DNA of 64,000 bases from Denitrobacterium detoxificans (GTDB lineage: Bacteria; Actinomycetota; Coriobacteriia; Coriobacteriales; Eggerthellaceae). Shown piece by piece: positions 51,270 to 61,050 of this stretch. The translations under genes were made by a program, and so were the position numbers. The stretch is from positions 1,582,432-1,646,431 of the forward strand of contig NZ_CP011402.1 in NCBI RefSeq assembly GCF_001643775.1. Reading direction: 5' to 3'. Within the stretch, counting starts at the first letter, position 1, and every line of letters begins with the position of its first letter. Below the pieces are notes generated by a model. That model did no database searches and was not told the DNA's origin. It saw only the letters and a list, made by a program, of their open reading frames with translations.

Positions 51270-52391
51270 TTAGCGCTGGCGTTTCAGGAAGTCGGGGATG
51301 TAATCCTCGTCGGAGAAACGACCGTTGCCGTTACCCGAAGGAGACGAGTACGCCGGCTGGCTGGGTGCCGCTTCTGCAACGGCGTTCGCAGTGCTGGCGA
51401 ACAGATCGCGCTGGTAGTTCATGGCCGCCTGAGCAGCTTCCATCTTGAAGCCCGTGGCGATGACCGTAATGCGAACCTGGTCTTCCAGGGAATCGTCGAC
51501 GATCTGACCGTAGATGATGTTGGCGCTTTCGTCGGCGCAACCTTCCACCACGCGAGCGGCTTCGTCGACCTCGGAAAGCGTGAGGTCGGGACCACCGGCG
51601 ATGGAGAACAGCACGCGGGAAGCACCAGCGATGCCGGCTTCCAGGAGCTTGGAGTTCGTGGCCTGCTGGGCGGCGTCGAGTGCACGGTTTTCACCGGAGC
51701 AGATGCCAATGCCCATCATGGCGGTGCCAGCGTCCTTCATGACCGTGCGGATGTCGGCGAAGTCGAGGTTAATGAGACCAGGAATGGTGATGAGGTCGGT
51801 TACGCCCTGGATGCCCTGACGCAGGGTATCGTCGGCAATGCGGAACGCCTCGAGCATGCTGGTCTTCTTGTCGACCACTTCGAGAAGACGGTCGTTCGGG
51901 ATGACGATGAGGGTGTCGACCTTCTGAGAGAGCAAATCGATGCCCTGCTCGGCCTGGTTGCGACGAAGGCGACCTTCGAAGCTGAACGGCTTGGTGACAA
52001 TGCCGACGGTAAGAGCGCCGATTTCCTCGCGGGCAATTTCGGCAACAACGGGAGCAGCACCCGTACCGGTGCCACCACCTTCGCCAGCGGTAACGAAGAC
52101 CATGTCGGCTTCAGCCAGCGCGTCGCGAATTTCGGTACGGCTTTCCTCGGCCGCCTGGGCACCAACTTCCGGGTTCGCACCTGCGCCGAGACCACGAGTG
52201 AGCTCTTCGCCGATGTGAATCGTCTTGTCGGCATCCGACATGAGGAGAGCCTGATGGTCGGTATTGATTGCAATGAATTCAACACCCTTGATTCCGGCTT
52301 CCACCATACGGTTTACGGCGTTCGTGCCGCCACCGCCGACACCTACGACTTTGATGACCGCCAGGTTGTCAGGTCCTTTGATATTCGGCAT
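51270..52391 (-). CDS. ftsZ: Cell division GTPase FtsZ
   Basis: ATG 52391 follows GGAGGAAAAT. 373 aa. [19 protein letters not shown], the tubulin signature [16 protein letters not shown], and the C-terminal peptide [13 protein letters not shown], which contacts SepF or other anchors, are all present. Forms the Z-ring. A dedicated promoter (52479-52506) is visible upstream. Confidence 0.98.
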   Translation of the reverse strand: MPNIKGPDNLAVIKVVGVGGGGTNAVNRMVEAGIKGVEFIAINTDHQALLMSDADKTIHIGEELTRGLGAGANPEVGAQAAEESRTEIRDALAEADMVFVTAGEGGGTGTGAAPVVAEIAREEIGALTVGIVTKPFSFEGRLRRNQAEQGIDLLSQKVDTLIVIPNDRLLEVVDKKTSMLEAFRIADDTLRQGIQGVTDLITIPGLINLDFADIRTVMKDAGTAMMGIGICSGENRALDAAQQATNSKLLEAGIAGASRVLFSIAGGPDLTLSEVDEAARVVEGCADESANIIYGQIVDDSLEDQVRITVIATGFKMEAAQAAMNYQRDLFASTANAVAEAAPSQPAYSSPSGNGNGRFSDEDYIPDFLKRQR

Positions 52392-52478
52392 ATTTTCCTC
52401 CACAGTGCTGCGTTTGCTCTGCTGCGTTTTTTCAAATCCTTGGGTGTATCTGCGTACAAAAAACTGCACACTACGGGA

Positions 52479-52506
52479 ATTGTACACGATGAATAGGCGT
52501 TTGCAA
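52479..52506 (-). promoter_or_regulatory. Sigma-70-type promoter of ftsZ
   Basis: -35 TTGCAA (52501-52506), 16-nt spacer, -10 TACAAT (52479-52484). The start would be near 52472, leaving an ~80-nt leader. The rest of the 250-nt ftsQ-ftsZ gap has no gene. Confidence 0.6.
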
Positions 52507-52641
52507 ATGCTTAGGCGCTGCTCACGCTATTAATTGCGTTCGCCGTTCACAATTATGGAGAAAGCGGACTGCGCTTGAAGCAATTCCAGGCCCCTCAACG
52601 CCCCGCGAAAGCAGCGCAATCGCCCACCTGCGCAAAAGCCC

Positions 52642-53685
52642 CTACGACGAGAGTGCTCGATACGTGGGGCTGGTAACGACGCGCACGTTGATGTAGGAGA
52701 TTGCGTCGGGATGCTGCTCCATGAGCTCCAGGCACACGCGTTCCTTGTCGCGAATGTTCTCGGCCTCGCCGAAGGCGATCTGCACGCCATTGCTGAGCGT
52801 AAGCACGGTATTCGCCGAGTCGGTAGCCGACACCGTGGTCACGGAATCGGCGAGCTCGGTGGAAAGCGACGACACGATAGTAAGGGCGTTGAGCACGCTC
52901 TCATCGGTGCACACGGAACCTACCTGCGGGTTTACGCCATACGGCACATCGGTGATGTGCAGCACGCTTTCGGCGTCCTCGTAAATCTGCTGGCTGATGT
53001 TTGCCGCTTCGGCACTCCCCTGCTCGGGAATCTTCATGAGCCACGTGCCATCGGACGCGATGGCCCAATCTTCAGATTGCTGGTCGGAAACGGAAGTAAT
53101 CGTAACGACCGCAGCAATGCTGCGTTCGGTGATAACGAGCTCGAGCGTATCGGGGAAGATGCGGTTCACTGCAGCGTCTTCCACCCATGCGTCGGATTCC
53201 AAGCGCTTCTCGATAGCGCCCGCATCGACGCGCAAGAGCGTGGTACCCGAGGGAACCTGCGCCAACTCGGTCATTTCGCTCGCCGTAAGATGCGTGCAAC
53301 CGGAAACGGTAACCTGCGAAACGGTGAACAGACTCGACCAATACACGACCGTACCCGCGATAGCCAGTAGAACCAGCAGCACGAACACGATAATGACGCG
53401 ACGAATGCCACCCGAAGAAACGGAAGGAGAAGAAGACCTGCGCCCCGCCGACGAGGCACGGTTCAATTCGCCAATGGATACCGACGAAACGCGCTGCGTT
53501 GGACGGCGCGACGATGTACGTGAAATGTTCGAAGGACGGTACGCGGCACGCGAACCCGCACTGCGCTGAGAGGCGCGCGCTCGGCTAGAAGCGGAACGCG
53601 CAGTAGGGCGGGAGCCCGAAGACGAGGAGCGACGGCGCGCCCTAGAATCCGAGGAACCGTACCTCCGGTTTGAGTTCGATGCCAT
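52642..53685 (-). CDS. ftsQ: Cell division protein FtsQ
   Basis: 347 aa. A Ser/Arg-rich cytosolic tail (about 1-92), one membrane helix (VIIVFVLLVLLAIAGTVVYWSSL), then a POTRA domain (FTVSQVTVSGCTHLTASEMTELAQVP) and the FtsQ C-terminal domain. ATG 53685 overlaps murB by 44 nt. It is a divisome scaffold that binds FtsB/FtsL outside the membrane. Confidence 0.92.
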   Translation of the reverse strand: MASNSNRRYGSSDSRARRRSSSSGSRPTARSASSRARASQRSAGSRAAYRPSNISRTSSRRPTQRVSSVSIGELNRASSAGRRSSSPSVSSGGIRRVIIVFVLLVLLAIAGTVVYWSSLFTVSQVTVSGCTHLTASEMTELAQVPSGTTLLRVDAGAIEKRLESDAWVEDAAVNRIFPDTLELVITERSIAAVVTITSVSDQQSEDWAIASDGTWLMKIPEQGSAEAANISQQIYEDAESVLHITDVPYGVNPQVGSVCTDESVLNALTIVSSLSTELADSVTTVSATDSANTVLTLSNGVQIAFGEAENIRDKERVCLELMEQHPDAISYINVRVVTSPTYRALSS

Positions 53686-54559
53686 GTTCCTGCTTCACCT
53701 TATGCTGTGCCAACTGGATAAGTTCAATTACGTCGTGCGCGGAAGCTTCGCCGGTGTTCACGATGAAGTTGGCGTGCTTACCCGAAATCTGTGCCCCGCC
53801 GATGCGCGTACCCGACAGGCCGCAGCCCTCGATGAGGGCGCCAGCATGCTGGCCGCTGGGGTTACGGAACACGCTACCACACGAAGGGAAATCGAGCGGC
53901 TGCGTGCGCTTGCGACGCGCGAGCGACCCCTCCATTTTCGCACGGATGAACGCTTCCTGCCCGGGCTTCACGGACAGAACGCATTCAAGGATAACCTCAC
54001 GGGGCGAAAACGAGGTACTGCGATAGCCCCACTGGATGTCGCTCGCCGCATAGCGCTTCAGCCCGCGGTCGGGATCGTACGTGGTGACCGAGACGACGCG
54101 CGTGCTCATGCCGCGCTCGCTCGTACCCGCGTTCATGCGGATGGCACCGCCAACCGTACCTGGCGTTCCCACGGCGAATTCCATGCCGGAAAGACCACGA
54201 CGAAATGCCTCCTGCACGATGCGCGAAAGCGAAACGGCCGCGCCCACCGTAAAGTGAAGCGACTCCTCGTCGTAATTCCACGTGCGAAATTCACCGCACA
54301 AATGCACGACCACGCCGGGAAACCCCTGGTCGGAAACGAGCAGATTGCTTCCGCCGCCAATAACCGTCCAAGGAATGCCGGCTTCCGAGCACACTCCAAG
54401 CACGCGCTTCAGATCGCCAAACGTAGCCACCTGGGCCCAGCATGCGGCAGGCCCACCCACGCGCAACGTGGTACGACGCGCCAGGCGCTCGTCGAAGCGA
54501 AGCTCGCTTTTGGGGGTCAGGCTAAGCTGGCGCAGCGCGCCAATCTGCGAGGGCGTCAT
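53642..54559 (-). CDS. murB: UDP-N-acetylenolpyruvoylglucosamine reductase
   Basis: ATG 54559 lies 4 nt after murC. 305 aa. FAD-binding TVIGGGSNLLVSDQGFPGVV, GTPGTVGGAIRMNAG and the catalytic-Ser region SCGSVFRNPSGQHAG are present. Makes UDP-MurNAc. Confidence 0.96.
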   Translation of the reverse strand: MTPSQIGALRQLSLTPKSELRFDERLARRTTLRVGGPAACWAQVATFGDLKRVLGVCSEAGIPWTVIGGGSNLLVSDQGFPGVVVHLCGEFRTWNYDEESLHFTVGAAVSLSRIVQEAFRRGLSGMEFAVGTPGTVGGAIRMNAGTSERGMSTRVVSVTTYDPDRGLKRYAASDIQWGYRSTSFSPREVILECVLSVKPGQEAFIRAKMEGSLARRKRTQPLDFPSCGSVFRNPSGQHAGALIEGCGLSGTRIGGAQISGKHANFIVNTGEASAHDVIELIQLAQHKVKQEHGIELKPEVRFLGF

Positions 54560-54563
54560 AAAC

Positions 54564-55976
54564 CTATGCGTTCGCCTTGTCCTGCAGGGCCGCAAGCAAG
54601 CTGGGACCCATAGCAGTAACATCGCCCGCACCCATGGTGATAACCAGGTCGCCGGGCTTCACGCGTTCGACGAGCGAAGGAACGACATCGAGGCGATGGT
54701 GAATATACGTAAGCGAAGGATGGTCGCTGGAATCTTCCAGCACGTCCATGAACGTCTTGCCGTTCACGCCAGGCACGGGCACTTCGCCCGCAGCGTACAC
54801 GTCCATGAACGTGACGGAATCGGCCTGATCGAAGGCATGTGCGAAATCGGAGCGCAGCACTTCGGTGAACAGGGGAAGACGGGAATAGCGATGCGGCTGG
54901 AACAGCACGTGCACCGCATTGAAATCGAGCTTGCGAGCCGCCGAGATGGTGGCTGCGATTTCCGTGGGATGATGCGCGTAATCGTCGACGATGGTAACGC
55001 CATTCGCCTCGCCCACTAGGTCGAAGCGACGACGTACGCCCGCGAATTCCGCCAGGGCATCGGCCGCAGCCTGCACGTCTTCGCCCACGCCCCACAGAAG
55101 GGACAAGGCACCCGCGGCATTCAGCACGTTATGACGGCCGGGATTCTGCTTCACGCGACCCTGCACAGTGGTACCGTCGGGCATCTGCAGCACGAAGATG
55201 CTGCCCACGCCCGAAGCACCCCACGAGAGGATCTTCACGTCGGCGGTCTTCGTCTGGCCGTAGGTAATTACGCGACGACCCGTGCCACGAGCCAGCTCCA
55301 CGAGCTCGTGTTCCTCGTCGCACACCACGACGACACCCTCTTCGGGAACGGACGCCATGAACTCGGCGAACTTCGCGTAGATCTCATCCAGGTCGGAATA
55401 GTGATCCAGGTGGTCAGCTTCCACATTCGTCACGAGCACGCCCAGCGGATCGAGATACGTAAAGCTCTTGTCGCTTTCGTCGGCCTCTACCACGTAGTAC
55501 TCTCCCGAGCCGGAATGGGCGTTGGTCTGGTAGGCGCGCACGATACCGCCAATGAGAAACGTGGGGTCAGCGCCCATGCCATCCAGGATGGAAGCGACCA
55601 TGGAAGAGGTAGTGGTCTTGCCATGCGTGCCGGCAACGGCAAGCGTCTTCTTGCCCATGCCCAGTGCAGCGAGCATGCGAGCGCGATGCACGACGGGAAT
55701 GCCCAGGCGCTTGGCTTCAACCAGTTCGGGATTGTTCTCCATGATGGCCGTAGACACCACGACTACATCGGGCAGCGGATCGGTGGGGATGTTTTCAGCT
55801 GCCTGGCCCACGAACACCGTGATACCGGCTTCCTCGAGCTGCTTGGTATAACGGCTTTCCTTCAAATCGGAACCCGTGACAACCATTCCCTGGTCATGGG
55901 CTACGCGAGCGATGCCGCTCATGCCCACGCCACCGACGCCAATAAAATGAACTCTCTCGATTTGATTCTGCGTCAT
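54564..55976 (-). CDS. murC: UDP-N-acetylmuramate--L-alanine ligase
   Basis: ATG 55976 gives MTQNQIERVHFIGVGGVGMSG, the family start; the SD is weak. 470 aa with ATP-binding VAGTHGKTTTSSMVASIL and IVDDYAHHPTE. Adds the first L-Ala to UDP-MurNAc. Confidence 0.97.
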   Translation of the reverse strand: MTQNQIERVHFIGVGGVGMSGIARVAHDQGMVVTGSDLKESRYTKQLEEAGITVFVGQAAENIPTDPLPDVVVVSTAIMENNPELVEAKRLGIPVVHRARMLAALGMGKKTLAVAGTHGKTTTSSMVASILDGMGADPTFLIGGIVRAYQTNAHSGSGEYYVVEADESDKSFTYLDPLGVLVTNVEADHLDHYSDLDEIYAKFAEFMASVPEEGVVVVCDEEHELVELARGTGRRVITYGQTKTADVKILSWGASGVGSIFVLQMPDGTTVQGRVKQNPGRHNVLNAAGALSLLWGVGEDVQAAADALAEFAGVRRRFDLVGEANGVTIVDDYAHHPTEIAATISAARKLDFNAVHVLFQPHRYSRLPLFTEVLRSDFAHAFDQADSVTFMDVYAAGEVPVPGVNGKTFMDVLEDSSDHPSLTYIHHRLDVVPSLVERVKPGDLVITMGAGDVTAMGPSLLAALQDKANA

Positions 55977-56037
55977 GACGACCCAATGTACCTTTCGCGC
56001 TTCTGCTTTTGGAAACACCTATTCTAGACCGCTGCGT

Positions 56038-57132
56038 CTAGCGTGTAGCGCCTATCACAACATCTGCCAATTTGCTTGCCGCCTCATTCGTCCGAAACGA
56101 AGCAGCCGCCGCATGCATGCCCTCGCGAACCGAGGCGTCGTCGACGAGTTTCGCCAGCAAGTCGGCAAATTCGGGAGACTCCACCTGATCGTCGGCAATC
56201 ACATACGCCGCACCGGCATCAACATACTCGCGTGCGTTAGTAGTCTGATGATCGGCCGTGGCATAGGGGAACGGAACGAGCAGGGCGGGAATGCCCAGCG
56301 CGGAGATCTCGGCAAGCGACGTAGCGCCCGAACGGGAAACAACGCAATCGCACGCGGCAAGCACGTCGCCCATGCGATCCTCGTAACCCACGACCGTCCA
56401 GCGATCCTTCAGCTCCTCGGGAATATCAAGCTGTTCGCACACGGTGTCGTATTCCTTTGGTCCCGTAATGTGACGCACGTAGAGATTCGGGCGCTTCAGC
56501 AGTTCGCGAGCCTGCTGGCAAAGCGCCGTATTGATATGGCGCGCACCCAGGCTACCGCCAAACACCACAAGCATAAGGGCGTCCTCGGGCACGCCCGCAT
56601 ACGCACGACCCGCTTCGCGCGTGGCGTCGAACACCGACGAGCGCACAGGATTGCCCGTAACCACGAGCTTGGAAGCGTCCCCTACCGCATCGCCGGCAAC
56701 GCGATACGTAAGCGCCACGGCTGCGGCCTTCTTCGACAGGTACTTATTCGCCAGGCCCATGATGGAGTTCTGCTCGTGCACTACCACGGGAATGCCAAGC
56801 TGCTCTGCAGCACGGCCCACGGGAATGCACACGTAGCCGCCAAAGCACACCACGCAATCGGGCTTCACCTCGTTGAACCAGGCGCGGGCCTTCTTCGTGG
56901 AGGAATTCATGAGGCGCAGGGCCTTCACGATGGTGGCAGGATGGTTGCGGTTGAACCCCGTAGCGGGAAACGCCGTGAACGGGATACCAGCCTGGGGCAC
57001 CAAGCGGGACTCCACGCCCTGGGGCGTACCCGCGAAGTACACGGTATGGCCGCGACGCTGCAGCTCGTCGGCAAGGGCGAGCGCGGGATTGATATGACCG
57101 GCGGTACCACCGCCAGAAACGACGATGTTCAT
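56038..57132 (-). CDS. murG: UDP-GlcNAc transferase, lipid II synthesis
   Basis: ATG 57132 with GAAGGAGATAGACA upstream. 364 aa. GGGTAGHINPALALADEL, VCFGGYVCIPVGRAA, and SRSGATSLAEISALGIPALLVPFP in the UDP-GlcNAc site. GT28 family, works on the inner face of the membrane. Confidence 0.97.
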   Translation of the reverse strand: MNIVVSGGGTAGHINPALALADELQRRGHTVYFAGTPQGVESRLVPQAGIPFTAFPATGFNRNHPATIVKALRLMNSSTKKARAWFNEVKPDCVVCFGGYVCIPVGRAAEQLGIPVVVHEQNSIMGLANKYLSKKAAAVALTYRVAGDAVGDASKLVVTGNPVRSSVFDATREAGRAYAGVPEDALMLVVFGGSLGARHINTALCQQARELLKRPNLYVRHITGPKEYDTVCEQLDIPEELKDRWTVVGYEDRMGDVLAACDCVVSRSGATSLAEISALGIPALLVPFPYATADHQTTNAREYVDAGAAYVIADDQVESPEFADLLAKLVDDASVREGMHAAAASFRTNEAASKLADVVIGATR

Positions 57133-57135
57133 TGT

Positions 57136-58521
57136 CTATCTCCTTCTACGGGACCGCTGCGTTGAACGTGAGGAGCGCGAGCTACTCGTATTGCGCGGCC
57201 TTGTCGATGAGGAACGCGGACGTTCGGAAGAACGGCGGGGACGCTGCGAGGAACGGGAAGACGTGCCACGCGACGAAGACGTCGGGGATTCCGCGCGCAC
57301 AACGCGCAGGTTCTCGCGACGCTTCTGGTACAGCCCCGATTCGCTGCCCGACGCGAACGAAACGGAAAGAATCATGCCCACAAGCAAATACGAGCCAATC
57401 ATGGACGAACCACCCGAGGAAATGAACGGCAGCGGCTTGCCCGTAGTGGGCAGAAGGCCGATGACGCAGCCAATGTTCAGGAACGCCTGGAAGACGAGCA
57501 TGATGGTGCAACCGCCGGCAATCATGGTGCCGAACAGGTCGGGGGCATTACGCGCGATGCGCAGGCCCGCCCACAGCACGCAAATGAACAGTGCCACGAT
57601 GACCACGGCACCCACCAAGCCAAACTCCTCGCCAATGATGGCGAAAATGAAGTCGGTCTCGGCTTCAGGCAAATACAGGTACTTTTCCGCGGAATTGCCC
57701 AGGCCCACGCCGAACAAGCCGCCTTCGCCAAACGCATAGAACGCGCGGATGAGCTGGTAGCCGGATCCATACGGATCGGCCCACGGGTCCAGGAACGCAA
57801 AGCGGCTGGAACGATAGGCTGCCGAGGCGATACCGAAAATGGCAACGAGCACAATGAGGATGAGGAAAACCACGAAATAGCGGATCGGCACCTCGCCCAG
57901 CCACAAAACGGCGACGATGCCCACCAGGCAGATCATAGTGGTACCAAGGTCGGACTGCGTGATGAACAGCAGCCCCAGGGGCAGGACCACGAGCAAGCCA
58001 GCGCGAATGAGCGCCTGACCCAGGTCTATTTCACCCTCGACAAGTTCGGCGTACACGCGAGCCGCCATGGCCAGGAAGGCGACCTTGGCGAATTCCGACG
58101 GCTGGAAGCTAATGGGGCCAATAGAAAGCCAACGCTGCGCACCCAGCCCCACCGTGCCAATGAGGGCCGTGAGCAAAAGCAAGATGATGGTGCCAAGCAT
58201 GAAGGCATCGAGCAAACGCCCACGCCAACGGTAATACGGAATGAAAATCGACATAGCCGCGCACATCACCAAGCTAAACAGAACGATGCCCAGCTGCTTG
58301 AACAGATAGCTCGTTACGCTCGCGTCCTCGTTTATGGCTTCAATCGTGGAAGACGAGAAGACCATGATCAGGCCGAACACGGTCAGCACGATGACCGAGG
58401 CAACCAGGGCCACACGCGGAATGACAACATCACGCGAACCGCCGAACAGCACCGACGAAGAACGTCGTGCACTGCCGGCCTGGGATGCAGGCAAAGAAGA
58501 GTTTTTCCTATCGCGCGCCAT
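57136..58521 (-). CDS. ftsW: FtsW peptidoglycan polymerase (SEDS)
   Basis: 461 aa with about ten membrane helices and SEDS motifs (GAQRWLSIGPISFQPSEFAK, TQSDLGTTMI, ETDFIFAIIGEEFGLVG, FISSGGSSMIGSYL). Unusual ends: a Ser-rich N-terminus and a ~65-aa Arg/Ser-rich cytosolic tail (SSRGTSSRSSQRPRRSSERP..). 3 nt from murG. Polymerises glycan strands with its partner PBP. Confidence 0.95.
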   Translation of the reverse strand: MARDRKNSSLPASQAGSARRSSSVLFGGSRDVVIPRVALVASVIVLTVFGLIMVFSSSTIEAINEDASVTSYLFKQLGIVLFSLVMCAAMSIFIPYYRWRGRLLDAFMLGTIILLLLTALIGTVGLGAQRWLSIGPISFQPSEFAKVAFLAMAARVYAELVEGEIDLGQALIRAGLLVVLPLGLLFITQSDLGTTMICLVGIVAVLWLGEVPIRYFVVFLILIVLVAIFGIASAAYRSSRFAFLDPWADPYGSGYQLIRAFYAFGEGGLFGVGLGNSAEKYLYLPEAETDFIFAIIGEEFGLVGAVVIVALFICVLWAGLRIARNAPDLFGTMIAGGCTIMLVFQAFLNIGCVIGLLPTTGKPLPFISSGGSSMIGSYLLVGMILSVSFASGSESGLYQKRRENLRVVRAESPTSSSRGTSSRSSQRPRRSSERPRSSSTRPRNTSSSRSSRSTQRSRRRR

Positions 58522-58528
58522 CGGCTAC

Positions 58529-59995
58529 CTATGCTTGGGCCCGCTGGGCAACCATCGCCTTGAACACGCGACCGCGCTCCTCGAAACCCGAGAACTCGTC
58601 GAATGATGCGCACGCAGGGGAAAGCAGCACGATGTCGCCTTCCTGGGCGTGGCTCAGGGCCTCGTCGAGGGCATCTTCCAGATGATCGGCCAGATAGACC
58701 GGAATGGTGGCCGCCTGGAACGCTTCGGCGAAACGGTCGCGCGAAGCGCCAAACAGAACCACGGAGGCACAATGCTCGTTCGATTGCGCTACCAGCTCGT
58801 CGAGCGCGGTAAGCTTGTCGGTACCGCCCAGCAGAACGATGGGACGACGCGGGTCGAAGGCGGCAAGTGCCTTGAGCGTGGCATCCACGTTCGTAGCCTT
58901 CGAATCGTTGTAGCAAGACACGCCATGAATCTGCCCACAGCCCTCGAGACGATGCTCAAGCGAGGAAAACGTGGCGAGTCCCTCGGCAACCGCTGCGGGA
59001 GCCGCACCTGCGGCAAGCGCGGCAGAGGCGGCGGCAAGCGCGTTAGACACGTTGTGCTCGCCAGGGATAAGCAGGTCGGAAGCCTTGCAAAGCGCATGTT
59101 CTTCCCCACCCAGGGCAACCACGAGCATGCCGTCTTCGCGCAGGAACGCGGCATTTTCGCTACCGCATGCAGCGCGCATGTCGCCCGCGATGCCGCGGGC
59201 GGTTCCCACGGGAACGTAGGCAAACCCACGTTCCTGAGCAGGCTGTGCCTTCAGCGAGCGAACCGTGGCACGCACAGTGTCATTCACGGCATCGAGCACC
59301 GCGGTGGCATTCGGGGTGGCAGAAAGATTGGCCAGTACCTTCAGCTTCGCATCGACGTAGTTCTGATGCGTACGATGCCAGGTAACGTGATCAGGCGTGA
59401 TGTTCAGCAGAACGGCAACATTGGGCGCAAAGCGCACGGTAGAAGCCAGCTGATACGAGCTAACCTCGGCAACGTAGACATCAGTCTCGTCCAGACGCAC
59501 GGCATCCAGGCACGTATCGCCAATGTTGCCCACGGCATTCGCCTTCATGCCCGCATGTTTCAGCAGGTGGGCAATGAGCGAAGTCGTGGTGGTCTTACCG
59601 TTGGTGCCCGTGATGGCCACCCAAACGGAGCTTTCGGCGCTTTCGCGCCACGCAAATTCAACTTCGCTGATGATCTCGGTGGAAGCCGCCTTTGCAGACA
59701 AATAGAAATCGCTGAACTCGGAAATACCAGGCGAGGCAATGCACAGGTCATACGAGCCGGTAATCACCTGCGTGTCAAATTCAACGGTTGCGCCCGCCTC
59801 CTGGCACGTGCGCGCAAAGGCGATGGCGTCCTCGTTCGAGGTACCACCCGCAATGTGCAGCGACTCGACGCGCGTACCCATAAGGCTCGCACAATAGGAG
59901 GCTGCAGCCTTGCCGCTCTTGCCAAGACCCAAAATGAGAACGCGCCCCAGATGTGCCGGGGCGCTCTTACGACCGGAGATGAAACTAGAATCCAT
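58529..59995 (-). CDS. murD: UDP-N-acetylmuramoyl-L-alanine--D-glutamate ligase
   Basis: ATG 59995 follows GGGAGTGTAAACGC, within the mraY stop region. 488 aa. ATP motif AITGTNGKTTTTSLIAHLL, SYQLASTVRFAPNVAVLLNI, CYNDSKATNVDAT. Adds D-Glu. Confidence 0.97.
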   Translation of the reverse strand: MDSSFISGRKSAPAHLGRVLILGLGKSGKAAASYCASLMGTRVESLHIAGGTSNEDAIAFARTCQEAGATVEFDTQVITGSYDLCIASPGISEFSDFYLSAKAASTEIISEVEFAWRESAESSVWVAITGTNGKTTTTSLIAHLLKHAGMKANAVGNIGDTCLDAVRLDETDVYVAEVSSYQLASTVRFAPNVAVLLNITPDHVTWHRTHQNYVDAKLKVLANLSATPNATAVLDAVNDTVRATVRSLKAQPAQERGFAYVPVGTARGIAGDMRAACGSENAAFLREDGMLVVALGGEEHALCKASDLLIPGEHNVSNALAAASAALAAGAAPAAVAEGLATFSSLEHRLEGCGQIHGVSCYNDSKATNVDATLKALAAFDPRRPIVLLGGTDKLTALDELVAQSNEHCASVVLFGASRDRFAEAFQAATIPVYLADHLEDALDEALSHAQEGDIVLLSPACASFDEFSGFEERGRVFKAMVAQRAQA

Positions 59996-59999
59996 GCGT

Positions 60000-61049
60000 T
60001 TACACTCCCATTTCCACGAGGGATTCCGCGAAATAGATGATGAAGCCAATGGCTGCCAGCGTGCCCGAGACGATCCAGAAGCGGATGACCACCTTCACTT
60101 CGCTCCAGCCCTTCTTCTCGAAATGATGATGAAGAGGCGCCATGAGGAAGATGCGCTTCTTGGTGCGCTTGTAGTAGAACACCTGGATCATGACGGAAAG
60201 GGCCTCGGCCACGAACAGTCCGCCCATGACCAGGGAAAGCACTTCCGTCTTCGTGAGTACGGCCAGGCAGGCAAGCGCCGTGCCCAGAGCCAGCGAACCG
60301 GTGTCGCCCATGAAGATGTCGGCGGGATACGCGTTGAACCACAAAAAGCCAATGCAGGCGCCGCACAGAGCGCCGGCAAAGATGGACACGTCGAGCATGT
60401 CGGAACGATACGCGATGATGGCCATGAACAGCATGACGACCATGACCGTACCGCTGGCCAGGCCATCCAGTCCGTCGGTGAGGTTCGTGGCATTGCTCAT
60501 GCCGGCAATGAGAACCGTAACGAACAACACGTAGAGCCATGGGATGGAGATGCCATCGCCAATGGGCAGCACCGTGGTAAGCACTCCCATGTCGATGTCG
60601 ACCACAAACGGAATGCTCACCGTGGGAGAAACACCCACCCAATTCACTGCTGCGATAACGAATACGATGGCAATGAGGAACTGAACGACCAGCTTCCCCT
60701 TCGGAGAAACGCCTTCGGTGTTCTGGAAGCGAACCTTGGAATAGTCGTCGATGAGCCCCAAAAAGCCCGTAAGCAGCGTGGCTGCGAGCAGTAGTACCGT
60801 AGCCGGCGTGAAGTCGTTGATGAGCACGACGGCAACGAGCAAGCCCACGAGCATAACGAGGCCGCCCATGGTGGGCGTTCCCTGCTTGATGAGATGCGTC
60901 TGGGGGCCATCGTCACGCACCTGCTGGCCAATGTGGTCGCGTTTCATAAGGCGAATGAACGCAGGCATGGCCACCAGGACGACCACAGCTGCCACCACGG
61001 TTGCCAGGAACAGCTGGAACGACGGATAGGGAGCGTAAAGATTCAGCAT
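60000..61049 (-). CDS. mraY: Phospho-N-acetylmuramoyl-pentapeptide transferase
   Basis: ATG 61049 lies just after the murF stop. 349 aa, ten membrane helices. Active-site motifs QGTPTMGGL, NLTDGLDGLASG, FMGDTGSLALG and the HHHFE motif. Makes lipid I. Confidence 0.97.
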   Translation of the reverse strand: MLNLYAPYPSFQLFLATVVAAVVVLVAMPAFIRLMKRDHIGQQVRDDGPQTHLIKQGTPTMGGLVMLVGLLVAVVLINDFTPATVLLLAATLLTGFLGLIDDYSKVRFQNTEGVSPKGKLVVQFLIAIVFVIAAVNWVGVSPTVSIPFVVDIDMGVLTTVLPIGDGISIPWLYVLFVTVLIAGMSNATNLTDGLDGLASGTVMVVMLFMAIIAYRSDMLDVSIFAGALCGACIGFLWFNAYPADIFMGDTGSLALGTALACLAVLTKTEVLSLVMGGLFVAEALSVMIQVFYYKRTKKRIFLMAPLHHHFEKKGWSEVKVVIRFWIVSGTLAAIGFIIYFAESLVEMGV

Positions 61050-61050
61050 A

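Noticed and set aside
59941-59964. Hairpin GCGCCCC..GGGGCGC near the murD start
   Set aside because: It lies inside the murD coding region, and pairing of this length is common in GC-rich coding DNA; no further support.
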